Assembly: GCA_964351885.1 (NCBI GenBank)
Contig: CAYGPP010000003.1
Location: 1-64,000, forward strand
Direction of reading: 5' to 3'
DNA length: 64,000 nucleotides
Source of the DNA: Marinoscillum sp964351885
GTDB taxonomy: Bacteria; Bacteroidota; Bacteroidia; Cytophagales; Cyclobacteriaceae
The notes under the pieces are model-generated. The model saw only the letters and a program-made list of their open reading frames with translations. It searched no databases and was not told where the DNA came from. A program made the position numbers and the translations under genes. Positions 27,640 through 35,705 of the stretch are shown piece by piece (the first letter of the stretch is position 1; each line of letters opens with the position of its first letter).

Positions 27640-29670
27640 TCAACGAGCGAATAAATGTGAATGAGTCCGATAATTCATTTTATCTGAATACCAATCCATA
27701 TAAGTAAACCCTCCACTTTGAGTCCAAGTGGTGAAATGATTGTATCCGTTTCGTATATCTGTTTTCTCTAAAGGATAGTCAAAGCTCACAGGTAAGTTCA
27801 TTCCCCACGGTAGTCCTGTTTTTGATTTGTAATACAGCCCACCAACAATACTATTATCATTTGCTGTGCCAAAATAAGTGTCATCTACCAAGTCTGTAGG
27901 AGAGTATGATGGCAAATGAACTTCACGTCCTCTATCCTTATTGATGACAAGGAAGGGATTAAATGGGGCATTTCCAGCTTCCGATAAAGTCATTGCATTA
28001 CTGAACACTATCTCTACATTTATAGTGTCAGGCGTTTGATAGGAAAGGGAAGTGGAAGTGTTTATAAACCCATTGCCATCAAAACCTTGGTGCACATTAT
28101 CCGAGACTATGATGACAGCCTGAGATTGATTGGCCTCTGTGCCATTACTATTAAATGTATAAAAGTCACTTTGAATAGCATTCCCAGAAACTGAATTTAC
28201 ATCAGAACTATTCAAGTCCAGCTGAATACCAAAACCATTTGAAAAACCAGCGCCTACAGCCTTGATTATAAATTCAGCATTTAGCTGAACCATTTTATTG
28301 GAGCCATCAGCATATTGATCATATTGATAATCGACAACCAAATCATTGAAATCATAATCTCCTGTCTTTGGCCATTGATCTTCAAAAGCAAAAGAGCCAT
28401 AGGTGTTTTCTCCTGGGTATTTATAACTGTATGCAAACCTAGAATCGTTCGGATATTCGTCGTAAGTGTCATTGACTCCATCTCCATCCACATCCACAGG
28501 CTCATCGATTGGATTTACGTTTTCAAGACTAATAGACTCAATAGGATTGGCTGTGATATAGAATATGGCATCATTAAAATCATCATCACTTCCTGTATCC
28601 CTGTTAAGATCTTCAAATCCAACTAAAAACAGTTGATTGATTTGGTCATACAATAACACGGAGTGCCTTCTTTTCTCTGGTGTAGACTCTGGGTTCAATA
28701 CATTATCGCTATAAACTTGATGAAGGCCTTGAGTTATTGATCCATTCCATCCATTTGCCAACAAGGCAAAACCAATGGTAGTACCTGAGCTGAAACGTCC
28801 AATATTGACTTTATCTCCAGCATAAAGTCCACCTCCACTTCCTGCAAAAGATGCATTCGGAAAAACAATATCTACAACTGCAATATCATCAACACCAGCA
28901 GGTGGATTCCCAGTAGCATAAGTATAGAAGCCTATTGTATTTTTATACCCTGCACCTTCATGAACGAAGGTCATCCAAACGTCTGCTGTTTCCGTGATTA
29001 CAAGATTTGTCTGAGCACTTTCCACAATGTATTTAGGGTGATAAGTAGGAACAGGACGTCCCTCCGGCAAAGAAGCATTGATGAAAGACAACATCTCTGC
29101 TGTTAGTACATCTCTACCTGGTTCCAAATAATTCGGTACGCCTGACGTATTGTAAGTTCCTAGTGCTTGATAACTTGAAGCAATTCGACCATTTGAGATG
29201 GTGCTGGTTTCACCATTGATTAAGCTTGTATTTGGAATTAAGTGATCTTCCATGGTGCCATACTTATGATTCATTCCACTTATCAAAATGTCACCTTTTA
29301 AGTCTTCTCTGGTCAGGACTACAAAATTGGCTAAGCCGATGTAGTCAGTCTCCAATACCAATTGATTAACTGTTGATGGTAAGTTGTAATCTTTGGTGAA
29401 ATAGCCATTTTGGTCGGTAACGCCCTTTAATATAACCTGACCTCCTGCGAGAGGTGAGTTGGTCCATACTTTAAAGACAATTCCTGAGATCGGATCATCA
29501 TTTGATGTTTTCAATAAAATAGAAATATTTTCTGAAGCAACTGTTTCAAGACCAAAGTCAATGAAGCTATCTTCTGAAATTAAAGATATATCCTCAAGAT
29601 CACCATACTGTTGAACACATGAGCTCAATATGATTACATTGAGCAGCACAATTATTATTTGAGTTTTCAT
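27640..29670 (-). CDS. LruC domain-containing lipoprotein
   Basis: The 676-residue protein has a lipoprotein signal with lipobox LSSC (about residues 14-17), a long beta-rich N-terminal region, a DUF4114-like patch (DDFNDAIFYITAN), a calcium-binding Asp-rich loop (DVDGDGVNDTYDEYPNDSRFA) and the C-terminal LruC/DUF4842 module (TYGSFAFEDQWPKTGDYDFNDLVVDY to the closing WYSDKMNYRTHSHLFAR). LruC proteins are surface proteins of Bacteroidota of unknown function. Its start overlaps the stop of the sugar transferase, so it is translated with the first enzyme of the glycan pathway. A matrix-anchoring role is inferred from that position. Confidence 0.9.
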   Translation of the reverse strand: MKTQIIIVLLNVIILSSCVQQYGDLEDISLISEDSFIDFGLETVASENISILLKTSNDDPISGIVFKVWTNSPLAGGQVILKGVTDQNGYFTKDYNLPSTVNQLVLETDYIGLANFVVLTREDLKGDILISGMNHKYGTMEDHLIPNTSLINGETSTISNGRIASSYQALGTYNTSGVPNYLEPGRDVLTAEMLSFINASLPEGRPVPTYHPKYIVESAQTNLVITETADVWMTFVHEGAGYKNTIGFYTYATGNPPAGVDDIAVVDIVFPNASFAGSGGGLYAGDKVNIGRFSSGTTIGFALLANGWNGSITQGLHQVYSDNVLNPESTPEKRRHSVLLYDQINQLFLVGFEDLNRDTGSDDDFNDAIFYITANPIESISLENVNPIDEPVDVDGDGVNDTYDEYPNDSRFAYSYKYPGENTYGSFAFEDQWPKTGDYDFNDLVVDYQYDQYADGSNKMVQLNAEFIIKAVGAGFSNGFGIQLDLNSSDVNSVSGNAIQSDFYTFNSNGTEANQSQAVIIVSDNVHQGFDGNGFINTSTSLSYQTPDTINVEIVFSNAMTLSEAGNAPFNPFLVINKDRGREVHLPSYSPTDLVDDTYFGTANDNSIVGGLYYKSKTGLPWGMNLPVSFDYPLEKTDIRNGYNHFTTWTQSGGFTYMDWYSDKMNYRTHSHLFAR

Positions 29671-30803
29671 ACGTTTTCTTGTTGTATTGCCGCCAATGGC
29701 GTTTTTATTAAAATTTTCAAATCCATCAGAAGGTTATTCCTTCTAGCATATTCATTATCAAGTTGTTTTCTTGAATCGGCAGAAGTTGCTTTTTTTCCTC
29801 GCTCTGTAACCTGCCACAATCCAGTTATTCCAGCTGGTGCCATGAAGCGTTCCGTCCATTCATCGCTGGTAAGCGTTTCGGCTTCATAAAGTGGAAGAGG
29901 ACGATTTCCAACCAATGACATATCACCAATCAGCACATTGATTAACTGCGGCAATTCATCTATACTAGTCTTTCTAATCCAATGACCTACTTTGGTTATT
30001 CTTGGATCATTTTCGAATTTCACGAAAGACTTTTGAGTTGATTGCAGTTGCTCTTGGATGAAGTTTTCTTCCTCTATTAGCTTATCATCAGACACTAACA
30101 TGTCTGTGGAAAGATGAGTTGTAGTATTGCCGTTAACCTCATTGGTATTCTCTTTTTCATCGTAATGATTCAGGTCTGCTAATTGATCAATCATTTGATC
30201 AGCATCAACTCGCATGGATCTGAACTTATAAAAATTGAATATTTTGTATCCAGTACCTACTCTAGGTTGCCAGTAGAAGATTGGTCCTTTAGATTCTAAT
30301 CGAATGGCCAACATAACCAACAACAGTATTGGGGAAATCAGGATCAGTATTAATAGGCTACAACATATGTCAAAAGCGCGTTTCTCAAAGCTTAAATACG
30401 ATCGCCTTTTTGGGCTATTTTTATCAGAATGGTTAGAAATATCTAATCTCCTAAGTTGTCTGACGATATTCAGGTCTGACACATTATGGTCTAAATAATC
30501 TCCTGCGCCCAACTGACGAAAAGCATCTCTCACACTATCAGAAGGTGATTCATCTATGATTATACAGGGTATGTCTACTTTGAATTTCTGTAAGGCAGAT
30601 TTAAAACTCTGAAACTCACTAGAATCTATCCATCTATTGTTGATCACGATAAAATCAGGGAGTTGGAATTCATTTTCTATTCTGAATCCTATTGAGCTTA
30701 ATATCTGTGATAATTTTTCGAAGTTGCTGACCTGATAGCCATATCCAATTAAGCTTTCGGTGCGACTTGCTAGGTCAATTAAGACTATCTCTTTTTCTCT
30801 CAT
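29667..30803 (-). CDS. Initiating sugar-phosphate transferase with N-terminal receiver-like domain
   Basis: Residues about 130-378 are the bacterial sugar-transferase (polyprenyl-phosphate hexose-1-phosphate transferase) core: membrane re-entrant helix (FDICCSLLILILISPILLLVMLAI), WQPRVGTGYKIFNFYKFRSMRVDAD, DPRITKVGHWIRKTSIDELPQLINVLIGDMSLVGNRP and GITGLWQVTERG. In place of the usual four TM helices, residues 1-125 fold like a response-regulator receiver (PDFIVINN at the beta-3 position, QLGAGDYLDHNV later). The phospho-acceptor Asp seems replaced by Asn, so it is a pseudo-receiver. An Asp/Asn/Glu-rich insert (about 220-275) splits the core. It lies 3 bp after the stand-alone receiver gene. 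Confidence 0.88.
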   Translation of the reverse strand: MREKEIVLIDLASRTESLIGYGYQVSNFEKLSQILSSIGFRIENEFQLPDFIVINNRWIDSSEFQSFKSALQKFKVDIPCIIIDESPSDSVRDAFRQLGAGDYLDHNVSDLNIVRQLRRLDISNHSDKNSPKRRSYLSFEKRAFDICCSLLILILISPILLLVMLAIRLESKGPIFYWQPRVGTGYKIFNFYKFRSMRVDADQMIDQLADLNHYDEKENTNEVNGNTTTHLSTDMLVSDDKLIEEENFIQEQLQSTQKSFVKFENDPRITKVGHWIRKTSIDELPQLINVLIGDMSLVGNRPLPLYEAETLTSDEWTERFMAPAGITGLWQVTERGKKATSADSRKQLDNEYARRNNLLMDLKILIKTPLAAIQQENV

Positions 30804-30806
30804 GAC

Positions 30807-31169
30807 TTAATTCAATGCGTTTTGAATCCTTAATTCCAATTCCACTGGATTAAAGGGCTTTGATATAAAATCTCTAGCTCCAGATTTTAAACATGAAATC
30901 CGGGTTTCGCTTTTCTGTTTTCCAGATAACAAAATCACAGGTATATCCTTAAGAAAGCCTGAAGACTTGATGGTTTGCAATATTTCGTGACCATTCATCC
31001 CTTCCATTTCATAATCCAGAAGAATGGCATCTGGCTGTTCTTGTGAAACGATGTGTGACATTGCTTGAACTCCATTTCCAAATGTTTTTACGTTGTAATG
31101 CTTTGAAAGCAATTGCTTTAAAAACTCGAGCATCATTTGGTTATCATCTACTATTACTATTGTTTTCAT
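30807..31169 (-). CDS. Single-domain response regulator (CheY-like receiver)
   Basis: The 120-residue protein is only a receiver: acidic pair Asp8-Asp9, phospho-acceptor Asp52 in AILLDYEMEGMNG, Ser81 at the switch position, and Lys103 in FISKPFNP. It has no output domain. It is the first gene of the operon with the receiver-like sugar transferase and a LruC lipoprotein, so it may act on them by protein contact. The cognate kinase is not identified; the H-NOX hybrid kinase is one candidate. A regulon promoter lies at 31241-31310. Confidence 0.94.
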   Translation of the reverse strand: MKTIVIVDDNQMMLEFLKQLLSKHYNVKTFGNGVQAMSHIVSQEQPDAILLDYEMEGMNGHEILQTIKSSGFLKDIPVILLSGKQKSETRISCLKSGARDFISKPFNPVELELRIQNALN

Positions 31170-31240
31170 TATTTATAGTTTTTTGATCTCTAATAAGTGA
31201 ATACTAAAAGTCTTTCCCTTTTATCATCCTATTCTTAGTT

Positions 31241-31310
31241 CGAAAGTAGTGGCATAAAAATATGATGGGAGACCTATTTAGATGTTTGGAAGCGATCTTT
31301 CGATTTTTGG
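31241..31310 (-). promoter_or_regulatory. Shared-regulon promoter of the receiver/sugar-transferase/LruC operon
   Basis: Plus-strand half-sites TAGATGTTTGG (31279-31289) and TCGATTTTTGG (31300-31310) have a 21-bp period. At exactly 30 bp the minus strand reads TACTTTCG (31241-31248), five of six positions of TAnnTTTG. The predicted leader before ATG 31169 is about 65 nt. Confidence 0.72.
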
Positions 31311-31403
31311 ATTATCACTTAGCTAAAACAGAAGAAGTGTATTATGTCAATAATATTCCAAGACCTCATTGATAGTTTTTTTACCACTTTGATTGGGCTT
31401 TAC

Positions 31404-33020
31404 CTATTTGTTTTTCCTATATAAATGTTTGTGAATTTTGTTTCCGGTATCATCCGTGTACCAAGGAGAATTACTTCTTCCTTGAGCAAAATCTTTGAAT
31501 TTAGGATAGCCTTCTAAGATTTCAACTTGTTCTTTTGGATATTCCCATTCTGTTGGGATCTCTAAAACCCATGGTAGATTGTCTTTGCTTTGATAAAACT
31601 TTCCTGCATCTACCTGAGTATCATCATGGGCTGTGCCCAACAAGCTTAAATCTGCTAGAGAGGTGTAGGGTCTTCCTGGTTTATGTACTTCTCTTCCTTC
31701 TTGCTGATTGATTCTTAAATACTCATCTATTTCAAATTGATCACTCCTTACTGTCCCGTCAAGCTGGATGGTAAAAGAAATGGTGATGGGTTCATAAAAT
31801 GTTTTGGTTGTATCGGTATTGATAAACCCTACTTTACCGAAAACGTCACGAATATGTGGGAAGCGAAGCTCCGTTTTACCTGATAGTGAGATGATCTCAT
31901 GTTGTAGAGACATAGGAGTTATTTGATTTAATATTAGTCGATGTTGTGCATCACTAAAGTTGATACAAAGATCATTGTCGAATGCTGCCCCAATAGCTCG
32001 CACACTAAAAAGGTAATCCACTTTGGTCACTAAATCTGAAGCATTGGTATAGACAGTAGCCTGATGCGACACCACCAAATCGTTAAAGTCATAATCACCT
32101 TTATAAGGCCACATGTCTTCAAAGGCAAAAGTGGCATACCGGTCTCGAGCAGGAAAATAACTCACTGCTGCCACTGAAGCATCAGATGGACTTATATCTG
32201 AATTATCGGGCACACCATCTTGGTCTTGATCTTGATTAGTGTCGAAGCAAGGATTTAAAAAAGTAGCCATTTCTTCATTTACTTGATGGGGAGCTGTTCT
32301 ACAATCAGCAAAAACCGTAAAGCGTACTGTCTCTGCTAGGGTATAAGAACCAATTGAGTTGGTAAACTCCCATTGATTTTGATTTGCATTTAAAGAACCT
32401 GTATCTCCTGGTTGAAAGCGATGCGTAGAGCCATCGGTAAAAGCCACATCAACATATAGAAATGTCGCACTTGATTTAATAATTACTGCGTCATTTTTAC
32501 AACTTATTTTTGTGGCATTTCCTAAAAAAGAGGTGCAATCCGGCGTTCCACTTGTACGTCCATTACTGTTTTCAAATACGTCATCATCAATGATTAACTC
32601 ACTAGCACTTATGACCAAAGGTTCAGCGTTCAATTCAAAAAAACGTGAATTACCTAGATATTTAGTATTTAAGTATAATTGCTCAATATGCATTGGTTTG
32701 GATATATTCCTGAAAATACCTGTCGCTAGCGTTGTATGACCTATTTGGAGTCCATGAATCTGTCCAGCTAAGTCAATGCCAAATAGTGCAAACTGTAGCG
32801 CCTGACCTTCAGCCATTCGACCATTAGATAACTGAAATGCAATATCTACCTGCTGATTCTCAGACATATTGAAATCAAACCCATCAGGTATCAATATACC
32901 TTCTATGCCTGTTGATCCTTTTTGTACCTCTCCGTACTCTGAGTACTGTTCCATACAACCAGTTACTAAAAGAACCAGAATTATAGAGAGTGATATCTGT
33001 GTTTTTATCTTTTCCTTCAT
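31404..33020 (-). CDS. Second LruC domain-containing lipoprotein
   Basis: The 538-residue protein has a lipoprotein signal (lipobox LVTGC about residues 18-22) and the same C-terminal module as its neighbour: YATFAFEDMWPYKGDYDFNDLVVSHQ, an Asp-rich calcium-type loop (DTNQDQDQDGVPDNSD) and an end with PWVLEIPTEWEYPKEQVEILEGYPKF and WYTDDTGNKIHKHLY. The N-terminal half differs from the other LruC protein and includes a Cys-containing segment (TPDCTSFLGNATKISC). It is transcribed alone from its own regulon promoter (33025-33094). Surface location is predicted; function unknown. Confidence 0.9.
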   Translation of the reverse strand: MKEKIKTQISLSIILVLLVTGCMEQYSEYGEVQKGSTGIEGILIPDGFDFNMSENQQVDIAFQLSNGRMAEGQALQFALFGIDLAGQIHGLQIGHTTLATGIFRNISKPMHIEQLYLNTKYLGNSRFFELNAEPLVISASELIIDDDVFENSNGRTSGTPDCTSFLGNATKISCKNDAVIIKSSATFLYVDVAFTDGSTHRFQPGDTGSLNANQNQWEFTNSIGSYTLAETVRFTVFADCRTAPHQVNEEMATFLNPCFDTNQDQDQDGVPDNSDISPSDASVAAVSYFPARDRYATFAFEDMWPYKGDYDFNDLVVSHQATVYTNASDLVTKVDYLFSVRAIGAAFDNDLCINFSDAQHRLILNQITPMSLQHEIISLSGKTELRFPHIRDVFGKVGFINTDTTKTFYEPITISFTIQLDGTVRSDQFEIDEYLRINQQEGREVHKPGRPYTSLADLSLLGTAHDDTQVDAGKFYQSKDNLPWVLEIPTEWEYPKEQVEILEGYPKFKDFAQGRSNSPWYTDDTGNKIHKHLYRKNK

Positions 33021-33024
33021 ACCT

Positions 33025-33094
33025 CAAAGCTCATTTACCAGATTAATAAGGACGTGTAGTATTCGATTTTTGGTTGGACTTAATCGATTTTCAG
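33025..33094 (-). promoter_or_regulatory. Shared-regulon promoter of the second LruC gene
   Basis: Plus-strand half-sites TCGATTTTTGG (33063-33073) and TCGATTTTCAG (33084-33094) have a 21-bp period; the second is the exact reverse complement of the H-NOX operon half-site. At exactly 30 bp the minus strand reads GAGCTTTG (33025-33032), five of six positions of TAnnTTTG. The ATG is only about 5 bp further, implying a leaderless or nearly leaderless message. Confidence 0.68.
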
Positions 33095-33260
33095 GATAGG
33101 ATGACAGCAAGTATAGATTTGTTTGGGTATGCTGTTAGTCATCGTTCTTATCAATCAATGACAAATCTTCATCTCTGGATAGTTTATTTTCAAATGTGCA
33201 ATTGATCAGAAACATGACAATAGAGAGTAACTTTCCATTTCAACCATATTCATCACCTCT

Positions 33261-33833
33261 ATGTGAATCATATTCATTCATGGTCTTGGAGAAACAGATT
33301 CTTGCTTTCGCAATATTGTTCCAGCGCTTCCGGGAGAGCATACTTTGATCAGTTTTTGGGAGACATTGGGTGACGAAAGGAGACCCGACCTCAATGTGAT
33401 CGATTTCTGCAAAGAGTTGATTGACAAGTACCACATCAAGCCTGATGACGCTCATCACAGAATCCTAACCTACACGCAAGCTGGTCATCCTGAGGGGTTT
33501 GTACTAAGGCAAGAATCTAATGAAATAATTAGCTTAACTTCTGAGGGTCAGCTGGTTGGTGCGTTTCGTAATGAATTCGTTAATTATACCGAATCAAAAA
33601 TTCAACTAAAAATTGGAGACAAACTAATCCTTTATACAGATGCCATTCTTGAGGTTCGCAACAGTATGGACGTAATGATAAAAAGAGAAGCGTTCACTTC
33701 TTTCCTTATTAACAATTCCCATCGTTCGATAAGCGACCTTTTGAATAGTGTTAGGGCGTTTGGTCTTAACTACAGCGGTAAAGAATTCTTTAATGATGAC
33801 TTCACCCTGTTAGGGTTTGAAGTACTTGACTAA
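33261..33833 (+). pseudogene. Chimeric pseudogene: alpha/beta-hydrolase start joined to a LOV-phosphatase C-terminus
   Basis: ATG at 33261 is followed directly by TGA and then an open frame whose start (IIFIHGLGETDSCFRNIVP) is the N-terminal strand and oxyanion-loop HG motif of an alpha/beta hydrolase. One base change (AGA to TGA at codon 2) would explain the stop. After about 60 residues, at 33447, the frame switches to a copy of the last 126 codons of the LOV-PP2C phosphatase (original 7968-8347, about 92% identical). A truncated reading can start at TTG 33345. The hydrolase lacks its nucleophile region and the phosphatase part lacks its metal-site motifs GGDFYD and DVTGHG, so neither activity is expected. 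Most differences between the phosphatase copies are synonymous. Confidence 0.75.
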
Positions 33834-33910
33834 ACAAAAGCAATAGCCTATCATACGCGTCTCTATGGAAAAAAATTGAGTGTAACTATATTATCAAATT
33901 AGCTGTCGAG

Positions 33911-34381
33911 TTATGCTATCTTTTTGATGCTGTAGCTTTTTCCATTACAGACAAAGTCACTGTCGGCCTTCAAGCCTTTCATTGCCTTATAAATTGGCGA
34001 TTCAACTGATATACAAGTTACTTTATGGCCATTAGATTCAAAACTTTCAACGCTCGTAGAAACATAGAATACTTGGTCTTGAACGAAAACCAAAGAACCT
34101 GGATCTACGATAGCAGTGGGCTTGGCGTTTTTGTATTGGTTCAATAAAGCGAGCTTAGCTTTGAGGCCAATCATTTTCTGCTTCATCACCATTAGATTAT
34201 TTTGATCTTCAGAGTTGTGAGACAAGGCATCTTTATCTAACTGTCCTTGAGTAATCTCATCTTCCTCACCTATGTTATCATCCATGAGCTGATCGAGCTC
34301 TTTTATATCCTCCTCTATATGGCCTACAGCAATGTTGTGGGCTTCTAATTTTAGATCTTCTGTTTCTACTGAATTACTCAT
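33911..34381 (-). CDS. GreA/GreB C-terminal-domain-like protein
   Basis: The 156-residue protein has an acidic coiled-coil N-terminal half (LEAHNIAVGHIEEDIKELDQLMDD and MKQKMIGLKAKLALLNQY) and a C-terminal beta domain (VDPGSLVFVQDQVFYVSTSV, then SPIYKAMKGLKADSDFVCNGKSYSIKKI) with the SPI-KA-KG-K-GD-like pattern of the GreA FKBP-type domain. Gre factors rescue backtracked RNA polymerase. This protein lacks the typical N-terminal Gre coiled coil with acidic tip residues, so it may only bind RNA polymerase. Transcribed alone. Confidence 0.6.
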   Translation of the reverse strand: MSNSVETEDLKLEAHNIAVGHIEEDIKELDQLMDDNIGEEDEITQGQLDKDALSHNSEDQNNLMVMKQKMIGLKAKLALLNQYKNAKPTAIVDPGSLVFVQDQVFYVSTSVESFESNGHKVTCISVESPIYKAMKGLKADSDFVCNGKSYSIKKIA

Positions 34382-34517
34382 TCTGTCTATTCTTTTAATT
34401 CGGACGTAATCTAGATATTAAATAATGCTTGATAGCGTAATAAATCTAGCACATTATAAATGATCAACATTCCGCATTACCAACCAAATACTATCTTTAC
34501 ATTTTGATAGCAACCGA

Positions 34518-35312
34518 ATGCCAAAAGACAATAATCCCCTGGTTTTGAGACAAGTAAATACCACACGTTACGTGACTCCACTGAGAGAAGGAGGTTCTAT
34601 GCCGGCTATTGTCGAAGCGGATGATGGTTTCTTATATGTTCTCAAATTCCGGAGTGCAGGACAGGGAACTAAAGCATTGATCTCAGAACTGATCGGAGGG
34701 GAGATAGCCAGAGTACTTGGTTTCAAAGTGCCAGAGTTGGTATTGGTCAATCTTGGCGAGGGTTTCGGTAGGATGGAAGGCGATGAAGAGATCCAAGATT
34801 TGCTCAAGGGAAGTGTTGGACTCAACCTCGGGCTACACTACTTATCAGGTTCTATCACATTCGATCCATTGGCTACCGAAATTGATCCTCTGCTCGCTTC
34901 CCAAATCGTTTGGTTGGATGCACTGCTTATGAACATGGATCGCACGGTGCGTAATACCAATTTACTTTGGTGGAATCATGAATTGTGGCTGATCGATCAT
35001 GGAGCGGCGTTATATTGGCAGCATAGCTGGAATAATACGGAAGGCACGCAACCTTTTCCGCTAATCAAGAACCATGTATTGGTGAGCAAAGCATCGGAAC
35101 TTGAACACGTAGATACCACATTCAGTCAATTGATCACCCCAGAAGTAATTAATAGAATCGTATCATCAATTCCATCAGACTGGTTGGATGATCGAGCATT
35201 TGAAGACCAAGAAGATCAGCGCAAAGTATATCAGCGGTTCTTGGAAACGCGAGTAAGTCAATCCTCACTATTTGTAAAAGATGCCGATGATGCAAGGATA
35301 TCACTTATTTGA
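34518..35312 (+). CDS. HipA-like kinase-fold protein
   Basis: The 264-residue protein resembles the HipA-family kinase group found next to DUF3037. A beta-rich N-lobe contains a glycine-rich segment and conserved Lys (GSMPAIVEADDGFLYVLKF), and the C-lobe shows the catalytic-loop pattern WLDALLMNMDRTVRNTNLLWW (Asp and Asn) followed by the metal-binding Asp in LWLIDHGAALY. Targets of these proteins are unknown; toxin activity should not be assumed, since no HipB-like antitoxin is present. Its end overlaps the DUF3037 gene by 32 bp. Confidence 0.78.
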   Translation: MPKDNNPLVLRQVNTTRYVTPLREGGSMPAIVEADDGFLYVLKFRSAGQGTKALISELIGGEIARVLGFKVPELVLVNLGEGFGRMEGDEEIQDLLKGSVGLNLGLHYLSGSITFDPLATEIDPLLASQIVWLDALLMNMDRTVRNTNLLWWNHELWLIDHGAALYWQHSWNNTEGTQPFPLIKNHVLVSKASELEHVDTTFSQLITPEVINRIVSSIPSDWLDDRAFEDQEDQRKVYQRFLETRVSQSSLFVKDADDARISLI

Positions 35313-35694
35313 GTATGCGACGATTCGACTCGTGCCCAAGGTAGAGCGAGGTGAGTTTGTCAATATTGGGTCGATACTTTACTGCTCAGGTGAGCGCTTT
35401 TTGCAAAGTATTTTTCACTGGGATGAACAACGGATATTGACGCTTTTTCCCGAGGTTGATTTAGACTTGGTAAAAGATTATAGTAGATCCTTTGAATTGA
35501 TTTGTAAAGGATCAAAAACTGTTAAAGACAATAGTGTCTTAGCAATTGCTCAGTATGCAATGGCAGAACGTTTTCGTTGGTTGACAGCCACGCGCAGTAC
35601 CATTATCCAAGCTTCTCCTGTGCATACGGGCTACACCCAAGATGCCCTCGCTACACTGGAAAAAATACATTCAGATCTAGTGAAAACTATCTAA
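35281..35694 (+). CDS. DUF3037 protein
   Basis: The 137-residue protein begins with the family pattern YHLFEYATIRLVPKVERGEFVNIGSILYC, typical of DUF3037. This family is a recurrent neighbour of HipA-like kinase-fold proteins. Three possible ATG codons lie close together (35281, 35287, 35290); all overlap the kinase gene. Function is unknown, but the conserved pairing suggests the two proteins work together. Confidence 0.82.
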   Translation: MPMMQGYHLFEYATIRLVPKVERGEFVNIGSILYCSGERFLQSIFHWDEQRILTLFPEVDLDLVKDYSRSFELICKGSKTVKDNSVLAIAQYAMAERFRWLTATRSTIIQASPVHTGYTQDALATLEKIHSDLVKTI

Positions 35695-35705
35695 GAGTGA
35701 CTCTT

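Noticed and set aside
33240..33458. 72-codon minus-strand frame across the chimeric pseudogene
   Set aside because: The opposite strand carries readable hydrolase and phosphatase sequence; this frame is its shadow.
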